A stretch of 64,000 nt of DNA, taken from positions 140,724 through 204,723 of the forward strand of contig JAFLDS010000007.1 of the NCBI GenBank assembly GCA_017302295.1. Reading direction: 5' to 3'. Each line of letters starts with the position of its first letter. Within the stretch, counting starts at the first letter, position 1. Under the pieces are notes generated by a model. That model was not told where the DNA came from, searched no databases, and saw nothing but the letters and a program-made list of their open reading frames with translations. The DNA comes from Thauera sp. (GTDB taxonomy: Bacteria; Pseudomonadota; Gammaproteobacteria; Burkholderiales; Rhodocyclaceae). The translations under genes were made by a program, and so were the position numbers. Of the stretch, positions 1-8,717 are shown in pieces.

Positions 1-435
1 ATCTGGGGCGCGGTGATGGAATGGGTGGCCGAGCGCCTGCTCCTCCGGCTCGACGAAGCCGTCAAAGCTGCGCCCAGCCCGCTCGCCGCGCTCGAGGCGA
101 TGTTCCTCACCCATGCCGCCTTCGTCGCCGAGCATCCGGGCGTGCCGCGCATGATGTTCGGCGAATTGCAGCGCCCCGCGCCCTCCCCCGCCCGGCACAT
201 GGTGCAGACAATCCTCCAGCGCTACGGCGAGCGCCTGCGCCGCCTGCTCGAAGCCGGTCGCGACGCCGGCGACATCGCGCCCGATCTCGACCTCGACGCG
301 GCCGCCACCTTGTTCATCGGCACGGTCCAGGGTCTCGTCATGCAGTCCATGCTGGCCGGCGACGTCGGCCGCCTCGGCCGCGATGCGCCGCGCGTCTTCG
401 CCATCTACCTGAATGGAATCCGGAGCCCGCGATGA
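1..435 (+). CDS. TetR-family regulator, C-terminal part (5' end outside window)
   Basis: The reading frame is open from base 1 and ends at TGA 433-435, so only the C-terminal ~144 residues are visible and the helix-turn-helix lies upstream of the window. The visible part is all-helical, with a stretch around PRMMFGELQ and a final helix of the kind seen in TetR C-terminal ligand and dimerisation domains of efflux regulators. Its stop overlaps the start of the next gene (ATGA), so it is co-transcribed with the exporter at 432-3510. By analogy with similar operons it probably represses that exporter in response to an exported compound. The family call rests on fold character and context only. 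Confidence 0.75.
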   Translation: MWGAVMEWVAERLLLRLDEAVKAAPSPLAALEAMFLTHAAFVAEHPGVPRMMFGELQRPAPSPARHMVQTILQRYGERLRRLLEAGRDAGDIAPDLDLDAAATLFIGTVQGLVMQSMLAGDVGRLGRDAPRVFAIYLNGIRSPR

Positions 436-1583
436 AGCCGCTTCCGCTTGCGCGCCGCACCCTGGTACTCGCCGCCGTCCTCCTCCCATTGCTGTTGCTG
501 TTCATCTACGCCGCGCTGCGCTCGGGGCCGCTGGCGCCGGTTTCGGTCACCGTCGTAGCGGTGGAATCGCACCCGATCACGCCGGCCCTGTTCGGCATCG
601 GCACGGTCGAGGCGCGCTATGCCTACCGGATCGGGCCGACCATCGCCGGCCGCGTGCGCCGGCTCGAGGTGCAGGTCGGCGATGCGGTAACGGCGGGGCA
701 GGTACTCGGGGAAATGGACCCGGTCGATCTCGACGACCGCGCCCGCGCCCAGGATGCCCTGCTCAGGCGCACCGAAGCCGCGCTGGCCGAAGCCCGGGCG
801 CGCCAGGCCTATGCTTCAGCCCAGGCGCAGCGCTACGACAGCCTGCGCGGAGTCCGCGCCACCAGCGAAGAGATGGTCATCACCAAGCGGCAGGAACTTC
901 AGATCGCCGATGCCGCGCTCGCCGGGGTGCGCCAGGACATGGCGCGCGCTCGCGCCGACCGCGAGGCCCTGGCTGCGCAGCGCGGCAACCTGCGTCTGAT
1001 GGCGCCGGTGGATGGCGTCGTCACCTTGCGCGACGCCGAGCCGGGCAGCACCGTCATCGCCGGGCAGGCGGTGGTCGAGCTCATCGACCCTGCCAGCCTG
1101 TGGGTCAACACCCGCTTCGACCAGACCAGCGCCGCCGGCCTGGCCGCAGCACTCCCGGCGCAAGCAGTCCTGCGTTCGCGCAGCGGTCAGGCGCTCGCCG
1201 GCCGCGTGCTTCGCGTCGAGCCCAAGGCCGACGCCATCACCGAGGAAACCCTGGCCAAGATCGTGTTCGAGCGGCAACCGAACCCCCTGCCCCCGCTCGG
1301 CGAGCTTGCCGAAGTCACCGTCAGCCTGCCGGCGCTGCCCGAGGCGCCGATCATCCCGAACGCGGCGGTGCGACGCGAGGGCGATCGCATCGGTGTGTGG
1401 CGCCTGTCGGGCGACAGCCTCGCTTTTGTGCCGGTGAAGCTGGGCGTGGCCGATCTGGACGGCCGCGTGCAGGTGCGCGAAGGCTTGAGCGCCGGCGACC
1501 GCATCGTGCTCTACAGCGACAAGCCGCTTGGCGTGCGCAGCAAGGTGCGCATCGTCGACCATATCGAGGGCGTCGCGCCATGA
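432..1583 (+). CDS. HlyD/RND-type periplasmic adaptor subunit
   Basis: 383-residue membrane-fusion protein. An N-terminal membrane anchor (about residues 8-27, rich in Leu/Ala/Val) is followed by a split biotinyl-lipoyl domain. Its halves are recognisable at AGRVRRLEVQVGDAVTAGQ and at MAPVDGVVTLRDAEPG, separated by an Ala/Arg/Glu-rich helical hairpin (about residues 105-180). A beta-barrel region follows. The start ATG at 432 overlaps the TetR stop and the stop overlaps the next start, so TetR, adaptor, permease and ATPase form one tightly coupled operon. It links the inner-membrane ABC unit to the periplasm or an outer-membrane channel. The arrangement resembles DevBCA and MacAB-like exporters; the substrate is unknown. 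Confidence 0.87.
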   Translation: MKPLPLARRTLVLAAVLLPLLLLFIYAALRSGPLAPVSVTVVAVESHPITPALFGIGTVEARYAYRIGPTIAGRVRRLEVQVGDAVTAGQVLGEMDPVDLDDRARAQDALLRRTEAALAEARARQAYASAQAQRYDSLRGVRATSEEMVITKRQELQIADAALAGVRQDMARARADREALAAQRGNLRLMAPVDGVVTLRDAEPGSTVIAGQAVVELIDPASLWVNTRFDQTSAAGLAAALPAQAVLRSRSGQALAGRVLRVEPKADAITEETLAKIVFERQPNPLPPLGELAEVTVSLPALPEAPIIPNAAVRREGDRIGVWRLSGDSLAFVPVKLGVADLDGRVQVREGLSAGDRIVLYSDKPLGVRSKVRIVDHIEGVAP

Positions 1584-2785
1584 TCAGCCTGGCCGGGCGC
1601 GACATCCTGCATGGCTGGGGCAAGTTCGTGTTCACCGGCATCGGGCTCGGCCTGCTGATCGGCGTGACGCTGGTCATGGCCGGGGTGTATCGCGGCATGG
1701 TGGCCGACGGCCGCGCGCTGCTCGACAACAGCGGCGCTGACCTCTGGGTGGTGCAGCGCGACACCCTCGGCCCCTACGCCGAATCATCCAGCGTGAACGA
1801 TGACGCCTACCGCGGCCTGCTCACCCTGCCCGGCGTCGCCCAGGCGGCCAACGCGACCTACCTGACGATGCAGGTGCGCCGCGACCACGTCGATGTGCGC
1901 GCGATGGTCGTCGGCATCGCCGCGGGCCGGCCCGGTCACACCCCCGGCTGGCCGCCCCAGCTCGTCGCCGGCCGCCATCTCGCGCGCGGCCATTACGAAG
2001 CGGTGGCCGACGTCGCCACCGGCTTTCGCCTGGGCGACCGGCTAACCATCCGCCGCAACCACTACACCGTCGTCGGCCTCACCCTGCGCATGGTGTCTTC
2101 CAGTGGCGACCCGATGGTGTTCATCCCGCTCAAGGACGCGCAGGAGGCACAGTTCCTCAAGGACAACGACGCCATCCTCCAGAGCCGCCGGCGCACCGAG
2201 GCCAATCCGGCGCTCAACCGCCCCGGCGTGCCCGGTCTGCTCGATGCCCTGCTCGAATCGCAATCCACCAACCCCTACGTGAATGCGGTGCTGGTCCGCC
2301 TGCAGCCCGGTCATGCCCCCGACGAGGTCGCCGACACCATCCGCCGCTGGAAGCGCCTGACCGTCTACACCCGCGCGCAGATGGAAGGCATCCTCGTCGG
2401 CAAGCTCATCGCCACCTCGGCGCGGCAGATCGGCATGTTCCTCGTCATCCTCGCGATGGTCAGCGCCGCCATCGTCGCCTTCATCATCTACACCCTCACC
2501 CTGGACAAGATCCGCGAGATCGCGGTGCTCAAGCTGATCGGCACGCGCAACCGCACCATCGCCGCGATGATCCTGCAACAGGCGCTCGCGCTCGGCCTCA
2601 TCGGCTTCGTCGTCGGCAAGATCGCCGCCACCTTCTCGGCGCCCTACTTCCCCAAATACGTGCTGCTGGTGCCGCAAGACTCGATCACCGGCTTCCTTGC
2701 GCTACAGGCAATCTGCGTGCTCGCCAGCCTGGTGGCGATACGGGTCGCGCTGAAGGTCGACCCGGCCGAAGCGATCGGCGGCTGA
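1580..2785 (+). CDS. FtsX/MacB-like ABC transporter permease
   Basis: 401 residues starting at ATG 1580 inside the stop of the adaptor gene (ATGA). An N-terminal membrane segment (GKFVFTGIGLGLLIGVTLVM) precedes a large periplasmic domain (about residues 40-275). Three membrane segments follow near the C-terminus (FLVILAMVSAAIVAFIIYTL; the region after LKLIGTRNRTIAAMI; and the last hydrophobic stretch), ending in KVDPAEAIGG. That four-segment topology and the LKLIGT motif facing the ATPase are typical of FtsX/MacB/DevC permeases. These use ATP hydrolysis to drive mechanical extrusion across the periplasm rather than classical transport. It works with the ATPase at 2788-3510. Confidence 0.88.
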   Translation: MISLAGRDILHGWGKFVFTGIGLGLLIGVTLVMAGVYRGMVADGRALLDNSGADLWVVQRDTLGPYAESSSVNDDAYRGLLTLPGVAQAANATYLTMQVRRDHVDVRAMVVGIAAGRPGHTPGWPPQLVAGRHLARGHYEAVADVATGFRLGDRLTIRRNHYTVVGLTLRMVSSSGDPMVFIPLKDAQEAQFLKDNDAILQSRRRTEANPALNRPGVPGLLDALLESQSTNPYVNAVLVRLQPGHAPDEVADTIRRWKRLTVYTRAQMEGILVGKLIATSARQIGMFLVILAMVSAAIVAFIIYTLTLDKIREIAVLKLIGTRNRTIAAMILQQALALGLIGFVVGKIAATFSAPYFPKYVLLVPQDSITGFLALQAICVLASLVAIRVALKVDPAEAIGG

Positions 2786-2787
2786 CA

Positions 2788-3510
2788 ATGGAGCAAGCCA
2801 TGGGTGGCAAGGGCATCCGCATCGAAGGGTTGCGCAAGCGATACGGCAAGGGCGACACCGCGGTCGACGCGCTGAAGGACGTGAACATGCACGTCGCCCC
2901 CGGCGAAGTCGTCGGCCTCATCGGTCCGTCCGGCTCGGGCAAGAGCACCCTGCTGAAGTCGCTCGGCGCCGTCATCGACCCTACCGCCGGGCGCATGACC
3001 CTGGGCGACGAAGTCATCTACGACGACGGCTGGAAGGTGCGCGATCTGCGCGCGCTGCGCCGCGACCGTATCGGCTTCGTGTTCCAGGCGCCCTACCTGA
3101 TCCCCTTTCTCGACGTCACCGACAACGTCGCCCTGCTGCCCATGCTCGCCGGCCTGCCCAACGCCGCCGCACGCGAACGCGCGCTGGAACTGCTCACCGC
3201 GCTCGACGTCCAGCACCGCGCGCGCGCCATGCCTTCGCAACTGTCGGGCGGCGAACAGCAGCGCGTCGCCATCGCCCGCGGACTGGTTAACCGCCCGCCG
3301 GTCATCCTCGCCGACGAACCCACCGCCCCGCTCGACAGCAGCCGCGCGATGACGGTCATCCGCATCCTCAACGACATGGCGCGCCAGTTCGAAACCGCCA
3401 TCATCGTCGTCACCCACGACGAAAAGATCATCCCCACCTTCCGCCGCATCTACCACATCCGCGACGGTGTCACCCACGAGGAGGCGGGCGAAGGCCGCCC
3501 AGTGGGCTGA
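2788..3510 (+). CDS. ABC transporter ATP-binding protein (DevA/LolD/MacB-like)
   Basis: 240-residue nucleotide-binding subunit. It has Walker A (GPSGSGKST), a Q-loop (FVFQAPYLIP), the ABC signature (LSGGEQQRVAIARGL), Walker B with catalytic Glu (VILADEPTAPLDS) and an H-loop (VVTHDEK). The usual TAALD/TGNLD after Walker B is TAPLD here. It starts two bases after the permease stop; an in-frame ATG at 2800 is an alternative start. It powers the permease at 1580-2785, and the set belongs to the LolD/MacB/DevA class of mechanotransmitting exporters. It is the last gene of the operon: the next gene is on the opposite strand and convergent. Confidence 0.92.
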   Translation: MEQAMGGKGIRIEGLRKRYGKGDTAVDALKDVNMHVAPGEVVGLIGPSGSGKSTLLKSLGAVIDPTAGRMTLGDEVIYDDGWKVRDLRALRRDRIGFVFQAPYLIPFLDVTDNVALLPMLAGLPNAAARERALELLTALDVQHRARAMPSQLSGGEQQRVAIARGLVNRPPVILADEPTAPLDSSRAMTVIRILNDMARQFETAIIVVTHDEKIIPTFRRIYHIRDGVTHEEAGEGRPVG

Positions 3511-3552
3511 ACGCCGACGATCACGAGGGCGCCAGGCAGAAAGAACGCTCGC

Positions 3553-3972
3553 TCACGCCGGCCGCATCGCGATCACCATCCATGGAACCCCGAAGCGGTC
3601 GGCCACCATGCCGAAGCTGCTCGCGAAGAAAGTTTCACCCAGCGGCATCTGCACCTGGCCACCTTCGGCGAGCGAAGAAAAGCGGCGTTCGGCCTCGGCC
3701 GGGTCGGCCACCGACAGCGTCAGCGAAAACCCCGCAAACGCGGCCTTGTCCTTGCAGCCGCCATCGGACGCCATCACGACGGAATCGCCGATGCGCAGGC
3801 TGGCATGCATCACCTTGTCGCCCCAGTCGGGCGGAATCATCCCCGGCGGTGGCTCGTCGGGACTCTCGCGAAAGCGCATCAGCATCTCGAGTTCCGCGCC
3901 CAGCGCCGCCTGGTAGAAGGCCAACGCCTCCTCGCAGCAGCCGTTGAAGTTCAGATAGGGTTGAACCAGCAT
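3553..3972 (-). CDS. VOC-fold (glyoxalase/bleomycin-resistance, PhnB-like) protein
   Basis: 139-residue protein of the vicinal-oxygen-chelate fold. It opens with VQPYLNFNGCCEEALAFYQ and contains the PhnB-type stretch MRFRESPDEPPPGM followed by MHASLRIGDSVVMASD. It ends with GVPWMVIAMRP, a near-standard C-terminus for this subgroup. A strong ribosome-binding site (AAGGAG, 7 bases upstream) supports the ATG at 3970-3972. Members of this group are often annotated as 3-demethylubiquinone methyltransferase-like or PhnB, but their substrates are mostly unknown. It sits alone, convergent with the ABC exporter and divergent from chrB. Confidence 0.88.
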   Translation of the reverse strand: MLVQPYLNFNGCCEEALAFYQAALGAELEMLMRFRESPDEPPPGMIPPDWGDKVMHASLRIGDSVVMASDGGCKDKAAFAGFSLTLSVADPAEAERRFSSLAEGGQVQMPLGETFFASSFGMVADRFGVPWMVIAMRPA

Positions 3973-4131
3973 GATCGTTCTCCTTCCGGGCTACCCGCCC
4001 GCAGAGTTCAACCATAGACCCGCGATCTCACGGCCGCGAATCCACTTAGAGCGACTCCATCGTGACGCTTTGGTTTGGGCGGCCTGCCCCCCGGTCACGG
4101 CATGCCTCAACGTGACGCGTCATCATGTAGT

Positions 4132-4160
4132 TTGTTTCACATATAACTCTTATGTAGTAT
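4132..4160 (+). promoter_or_regulatory. chrBA promoter with an inverted repeat in the spacer
   Basis: In an AT-rich patch a -35-like TTGTTT (4132-4137) and a -10-like TAGTAT (4155-4160) are exactly 17 bases apart. Between and over them lie ACATA (4139-4143) and TATGT (4151-4155), an inverted repeat with a 7-base centre. Because ChrB is known in other bacteria as a chromate-responsive regulator of its own operon, this repeat is a plausible operator. A ribosome-binding site AAGGAG lies just before the TTG start of chrB. Inference from sequence pattern only. Confidence 0.5.
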
Positions 4161-4190
4161 CTATAACATTCATGATTAAGGAGTTCGTGC

Positions 4191-5135
4191 TTGAGCTTTC
4201 TTACCCTATTCGTCAGCCTGCCCACCAAGGCATCGACCGGCCGCATGCGCGTCTGGCGCTCTGTCAAGGCGCTGGGCTGCGCAACGCTGCGCGACGGGGT
4301 CTATCTGTTGCCCGACTCGACGGACAACGCCGCGAGCCTGGACGAGGTGGCGACGCAGGCGGTGGAAGCCGGGGGCTGCGGCGAGGTCTATCGGCTCTCG
4401 GGGTGCGACGAAGCCCAGGAGGCCGCGATCCGCGCCCTGTTCGACCGGGGCGAGGAGTACGCCAGCGTCGCCGAAGAGATCAAAGCGCTCGGGCGTAACA
4501 TGGCATCCCTGGATGGCGCCGATGCCGTGCGCAAGCTCCAGCCGCTCCTGCGCCGCTTCGAGCAGGTGACCCGCATCGACTTCTTCCCCGGCGAAGCACA
4601 GCGGCAAACCTCGAGCCTGCTGGACGAACTGCGCGACGCGATCACCGTCCGCATGTCCCCCGATGAGCCGACCGCCCGGCACGCGGATATTCCGCGGCTG
4701 AACCACGCCGACTATCGGGGCCGGACCTGGGCCACGCGGGCGCGCCCGTGGGTGGACCGACTCGCTTCGGCCTGGCTGATCAGGCGGTTCATCGATCCGA
4801 GCGCTCATATTGTCTGGCTGGCGAGCCCCGCCGAGTGCCGCAAGGACTGGCTCGGCTTCGATTTCGACGGCGCCGCCTTCAGTCATGTGGGCACCAAGGT
4901 CACCTTCGAAACACTGCTGGCGAGTTTCGGGTTTGATTCCGCCCCTGCACTGGTACGCCTGGGCGAACTGGTGCATTGCCTGGATGTGGGAGGGCTACCG
5001 GTCGCCGAAGCGCTGGGCATCGAATCGCTGCTCGCCGGCCTGCGGGCATCCGAACCCGACGACGACGTGCTGCTTGCCCGCGCATGTGAAGTCTTTGATT
5101 GGCTACTCAAGAGTTACGAGGACAAAACCAGGTGA
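4191..5135 (+). CDS. chrB: ChrB, chromate resistance regulator/accessory protein
   Basis: 314-residue protein with the ChrB layout. The N-terminal region (FVSLPTKASTGRMRVWRSVKALGC, then ATLRDGVYLLPD) reads like a winged-helix-type domain. The C-terminal domain carries RARPWVDRLASAWLIRRFIDP, FDFDGAAFSHVG and VHCLDVGG, all characteristic of the ChrB family. The start is TTG 4191, supported by AAGGAG nine bases upstream; no better ATG lies in frame. Known ChrB proteins sense chromate and control the chr operon. Its stop overlaps the GTG start of chrA (GTGA), so the two are translationally coupled. Confidence 0.93.
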   Translation: MSFLTLFVSLPTKASTGRMRVWRSVKALGCATLRDGVYLLPDSTDNAASLDEVATQAVEAGGCGEVYRLSGCDEAQEAAIRALFDRGEEYASVAEEIKALGRNMASLDGADAVRKLQPLLRRFEQVTRIDFFPGEAQRQTSSLLDELRDAITVRMSPDEPTARHADIPRLNHADYRGRTWATRARPWVDRLASAWLIRRFIDPSAHIVWLASPAECRKDWLGFDFDGAAFSHVGTKVTFETLLASFGFDSAPALVRLGELVHCLDVGGLPVAEALGIESLLAGLRASEPDDDVLLARACEVFDWLLKSYEDKTR

Positions 5136-6475
5136 ACGCCCCGACCCCGTCGCAGTTGCGACCTGCCCACCCCACGTTCCGGGAGGCCCTCTTGTACTGG
5201 CTGAAGCTCGGTTTCATCAGCTTCGGCGGCCCCGCCGGGCAGATCGCCATCATGCATCAGGAACTGGTGGAGAAACGCCGCTGGATCTCGGAGCATCGCT
5301 TCCTGCATGCCCTCAACTACTGCATGTTGCTGCCCGGTCCCGAGGCACAGCAACTCGCCATCTACATCGGCTGGCTGCTGCATCGCACCTGGGGCGGCAT
5401 CGTCGCCGGCGTCCTGTTCGTGCTGCCTTCGTTTTTCATCCTCGCGGCGCTCACCTACGTTTACCTGGTCTTCGGCGACCTCACCTTCGTGCAGGGGGTG
5501 TTCAACGGCATCAAGCCGGCGGTGGTGGCCATCGTGGTGTTCGCCGCCTGGCGCATTGGCTCGCGTGCGCTGAAGAACAACATCCTATGGGCGCTGGCTG
5601 CCCTGTCCTTTGTCGCGATCTTCGTCTTCCGCGTGCCTTTCCCCTACATCGTCCTGGCGGCCGGCATCCTGGGGTCCATCGGCGGCAGGCTGGCCCCGGA
5701 CAAGTTCAGGGTCGGCGGGCACGGCACCTCGGCCAAAAACTTTGGACCGGCGCTCATCGACGACGACACCCCGCCCATCGCCCATACACGCTTTCGCGGG
5801 TCCTTTCTCCTCACCCTCCTGGTGGCGGCGCTGGCGATCTGGGCAGCGGCCATCGCCTTGCTGGGCCACCCTGTGTTGCAGGACATGGGGGCGTTCTTCA
5901 CCAAGGCGGCACTCCTCACCTTCGGTGGCGCCTACGCGGTGCTGCCCTATGTCTATCAGGGCGGTGTCGAACACTACCAGTGGCTGACCGCCACGCAGAT
6001 GATCGACGGCCTGGCCTTGGGCGAAACCACGCCGGGGCCGCTCATCATGGTGGTGTCCTTCGTCGGTTTCGTCGGCGCCTGGACGAAGGAAATCTTCGGG
6101 CCCGATGCCTTGCTGCTGGCCGGCTTCGCGGGCGCCGCGGTTGCCACCTTCTTCACTTTTCTGCCGAGCTTCGTCTTCATCCTGGCCGGCGCACCGCTGG
6201 TGGAATCCACCCACGGCGACCTGAAGTTCACCGCGCCGCTCACCGGCATCACCGCCGCCGTGGTGGGCGTGATCCTCAACCTGGCCGTCTTCTTCGGCTG
6301 GCACGTGATCTTCCCCAATGCCACCGAGGCCGCGCCGTTCGAAGGCGGCTTCGAGTGGTTTTACGCCCTGGTCTCGGTGGCGGCCTTCATCGCGCTGTGG
6401 AAGTACAAGCAGGACATCATGAAAGTGATCGGCGCCTGCGCCGCCATAGGCCTCATCTACACCTACCTCGTTTGA
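5132..6475 (+). CDS. chrA: ChrA chromate efflux transporter (CHR family, long form)
   Basis: 447-residue inner-membrane protein built from two homologous halves. The first opens with LKLGFISFGGPAGQIAIMHQ and the second with the related TKAALLTFGGAYAVLPYVYQ. Both FGG signatures and the LPGPEAQQLA / LGETTPGPLIM motifs are hallmarks of the bidomain CHR superfamily. The chosen GTG at 5132 overlaps the chrB stop, and a longer upstream frame is less likely because it would lie within chrB. It exports chromate taken up through sulfate transporters, lowering cytoplasmic Cr(VI). With ChrB it makes a minimal chrBA resistance operon. Confidence 0.94.
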   Translation: MNAPTPSQLRPAHPTFREALLYWLKLGFISFGGPAGQIAIMHQELVEKRRWISEHRFLHALNYCMLLPGPEAQQLAIYIGWLLHRTWGGIVAGVLFVLPSFFILAALTYVYLVFGDLTFVQGVFNGIKPAVVAIVVFAAWRIGSRALKNNILWALAALSFVAIFVFRVPFPYIVLAAGILGSIGGRLAPDKFRVGGHGTSAKNFGPALIDDDTPPIAHTRFRGSFLLTLLVAALAIWAAAIALLGHPVLQDMGAFFTKAALLTFGGAYAVLPYVYQGGVEHYQWLTATQMIDGLALGETTPGPLIMVVSFVGFVGAWTKEIFGPDALLLAGFAGAAVATFFTFLPSFVFILAGAPLVESTHGDLKFTAPLTGITAAVVGVILNLAVFFGWHVIFPNATEAAPFEGGFEWFYALVSVAAFIALWKYKQDIMKVIGACAAIGLIYTYLV

Positions 6476-6516
6476 GTAGATGACCGCCATGCCCTGCGGA
6501 CTGAAATCGCCCGACT

Positions 6517-7033
6517 GTGAGCGGCCGGGCACTGCGGGCCATCACCGGCGGCTTTGTGGCCATTTTGCTGCCGGTCGCCCTGCTCACGCTCGGGTTGGGC
6601 AAGTGCGGAGCCGGCGCGCGACGGGCTGCAGAGTGTTCCGCTTTTCGCATACCGCGACGAATACGCGGCAGCCAGATCCGAGAACGATTTCGGGAACTTC
6701 ATAAGACGCCATGAAGGAAACTTTGACCCGGAAGGACTGGTGAAACAGGCAAAGACCCAGTTGGCAGAACTCAGCGATAAGCGTGACAGGGAGCGCGCAA
6801 GGGCTCAAGAGACGGAAAAGCGCAACCTGGCGCGACAAAAGGAGGTCGCGTCAAAAATCAAGGTTGGCGATCAGGTCAATGTGGCGGGAATTCTCGGCTG
6901 GCAGGTTCCAGCACTTGTCCTTGAGGTTCGCCCACCTCTAGTCAATGTCCAATGGGCAGACGGAATCACAGTCATGGAACAGACGACCAGGTGGGTCCGA
7001 ATGGAGAACATTGCCGAGATCCGATCCGATTGA
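6517..7033 (+). pseudogene. Small membrane-anchored protein gene, apparently frameshifted
   Basis: Two overlapping frames read as one protein. From GTG 6517 the first frame encodes a clean N-terminal membrane segment or signal anchor (FVAILLPVALLTLGLG) followed by KCGAGAR. The second frame continues DGLQSVPLFAYRDEYAAARS, then a Lys/Glu/Arg-rich helix and a beta-rich tail (VGDQVNVAGILGWQVPALVL) up to TGA 7033. The switch falls near 6615-6625 in a GCGCGCG run, where slippage or a sequencing indel is easy. In the second frame alone the N-terminus is Cys/Trp/Pro-rich and implausible. Family unknown. It may be an inactive gene, a programmed shift or an assembly error. Confidence 0.5.
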
Positions 7034-7136
7034 AGGGAAAACGGGACAGCAGGCCTATTGAAGCATTAACAATCTCGAGTGTTATTAAAGCTTATGAAGT
7101 AAGATTCAATACAGCCAACCGCTGTGAAAGCTTACG

Positions 7137-8315
7137 ATGCGCAGGTCAGACCTCTCTCCCGAGCGCCGGGTACGGCTCGAACCCGTGCCGGACAAGTCCG
7201 GCGTGTTCGCGCTCCACCCACCGCCGGTCGGGCCGCTCGATGCCTTCGCAGGCAGGCTCGAAGCCAGCGACAGCATGAGCGAGGCGGTGCGCCTGCTCGA
7301 ACACCTGAGCGCAGAGAGCGCAAAGCTCCCTCAGCCGGACCTCGTCACCCGCACCCTCATCCGCCGCGAGGCGGTGCTCAGCAGCCACATCGAGGGGACG
7401 CAGTCCGAGCTTTCAGACCTTTTCGAGTACGAGTGCACACTCGATGACAGCCGCTTGCCCAGAGATGTCCGCACCACACTCGCCTACGTGAAGGCGCTCG
7501 AGGCCGGCTTGCAGACCGTGCGTGCAGGAGGTCCCGCCGCCTTCACGCTCTCTTTCATCCAGACCATCCATCACCACCTGATGGAGGACGAGCCCGCCTA
7601 TCGGGACACACCCGGGCAATTGCGCACGGTGCAGAACTGGATCGGCGGCTTGCGGATCGAGGACGCGCGCTTCGTCCCCCCTCGCCCGGAACGCCTGCAA
7701 GCCGGCCTTCAGGACATGATCGACAACGTGCTCAACTACCGGCCCGAGGGCGTCATGTCCATGCACGTACTGCGCCGGACCGCGATCGCGCATGCGCAGT
7801 TCGAGAGCCTGCACCCGTTCCGCGACGGCAACGGCCGAACCGGGCGCGTACTGATCCCCCTGCAACTGGCGGCCGAAGGCTACCCGCCCCTTTATGTCGC
7901 AGGTCCGCTGTACCGCAACCGACGCGAATATTTCGATCGCCTGCTCGATGTCCAGTTGCGCTCGGACTGGCAGGGCTGGATGCGGTTCTTCGCGCAGGCG
8001 GTGATGCTCGCCTGCGAGGAAGCGCTCGACACCACCCGCGCCCTGCTCGCGCTGCGCGAGGCCTGGCGCCAGGCCGTTTCCGACCAGCGGGCGGATTCGG
8101 CGAGCCGCAGGCTCGTGGAATGGCTGATCGGCCAGCCGGTAGTGACCGTCACCCAGGTCAGCCTGCAGCTCGGCGTCTCCTTTCCGACCGCAAACCACGC
8201 ACTGGCGACACTGGTGCAGAAAGGCATCGTGCGCGAGCCGGCGAGCCGACGTAACCGGATCTTCGTGGCCGACGCGGTGATCGGCATTCTGGAAGGCAGG
8301 ACCGCAGGGACATGA
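7137..8315 (+). CDS. Fic-family AMPylase with built-in inhibitory motif
   Basis: 392-residue Fic protein. The catalytic motif HPFRDGNGRTGR (H226 first) matches HxFx(D/E)GNGRxxR, so the enzyme should transfer AMP from ATP to target hydroxyl groups. An N-terminal inhibitory motif SSHIEG (S82-G87) fits (S/T)xxxE(G/N), so E86 should clamp the active site in cis (class II Fic). The C-terminal ~70 residues look like a winged helix (PVVTVTQVSLQLGVSFPTAN), a common arrangement suggesting autoregulation. It opens the defence/toxin island; the 100 bases upstream are AT-rich compared with the flanks, which suggests acquired DNA. No separate antitoxin is evident. Confidence 0.93.
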   Translation: MRRSDLSPERRVRLEPVPDKSGVFALHPPPVGPLDAFAGRLEASDSMSEAVRLLEHLSAESAKLPQPDLVTRTLIRREAVLSSHIEGTQSELSDLFEYECTLDDSRLPRDVRTTLAYVKALEAGLQTVRAGGPAAFTLSFIQTIHHHLMEDEPAYRDTPGQLRTVQNWIGGLRIEDARFVPPRPERLQAGLQDMIDNVLNYRPEGVMSMHVLRRTAIAHAQFESLHPFRDGNGRTGRVLIPLQLAAEGYPPLYVAGPLYRNRREYFDRLLDVQLRSDWQGWMRFFAQAVMLACEEALDTTRALLALREAWRQAVSDQRADSASRRLVEWLIGQPVVTVTQVSLQLGVSFPTANHALATLVQKGIVREPASRRNRIFVADAVIGILEGRTAGT

Positions 8316-8343
8316 TTGACGAAGACGATAAGCGGCACTCTAA

Positions 8344-8363
8344 TAACTGTTATTAACTGTTAT
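8344..8363 (+). promoter_or_regulatory. Tandem 10-bp direct repeat, likely ParD operator
   Basis: TAACTGTTAT occurs twice back to back (8344-8353 and 8354-8363), ending 13 bases before the parD start. Tandem repeats at this place suit cooperative binding by a ribbon-helix-helix antitoxin that represses its own promoter. Direct observation; the function is inferred. Confidence 0.5.
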
Positions 8364-8376
8364 CGAGACCACGATC

Positions 8377-8628
8377 ATGCCGACCAGTGTTGCCTTGGGC
8401 AGTCATTTCGAGCGCTTCGTCCGGGAGCAGGTGCAAACGGGGCGCTTCAACAACGCAAGCGAAGTGGTCCGTGCGGGCTTGCGCCTGCTCGAGGAAGGCG
8501 AGCAGCGCCGGCAACTCGAACTCGACGCCCTGCGGGCCGAAATCGCGGCAGGCCGGGCCAGCGGCGAACCCAAGTCTGCCGACGCGGTGTTCGATCGCCT
8601 CGAGGGTCATCGCACCCACGAGTCTTAG
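8377..8628 (+). CDS. parD: ParD-family antitoxin without an adjacent toxin
   Basis: 83-residue ribbon-helix-helix antitoxin. The N-terminal strand and helices read MPTSVALGSHFERFVREQVQ, then GRFNNASEVVRAGLRLLEEG, the classic ParD/CC2985 signature. A flexible C-terminal tail follows, which in ParD proteins wraps the ParE toxin. Normally parE follows within a few bases, but here 89 non-coding bases lead straight to a restriction-modification gene and no ParE fragment is visible. It is therefore a solitary antitoxin. It could be a leftover of a broken parDE pair or could have been recruited to regulate the restriction gene through the tandem repeat upstream. Confidence 0.9.
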   Translation: MPTSVALGSHFERFVREQVQTGRFNNASEVVRAGLRLLEEGEQRRQLELDALRAEIAAGRASGEPKSADAVFDRLEGHRTHES

Positions 8629-8717
8629 CGATCGGACACCTGCATCGGAAACGGGCGGCGACGTCCGCCTCCATGCTCCCCGTATAATCGGCGGCTCCCC
8701 ATCCAAGGCCCGCGCCC

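Noticed and set aside
21-1583. Long frame starting inside the TetR gene
   Set aside because: Only the part from 432 fits an HlyD adaptor; the upstream part is Arg/Pro-rich shadow of the TetR gene.
4810-6483. 557-residue plus-strand frame over chrA
   Set aside because: Arg/His/Pro-rich shadow of the true ChrA frame.
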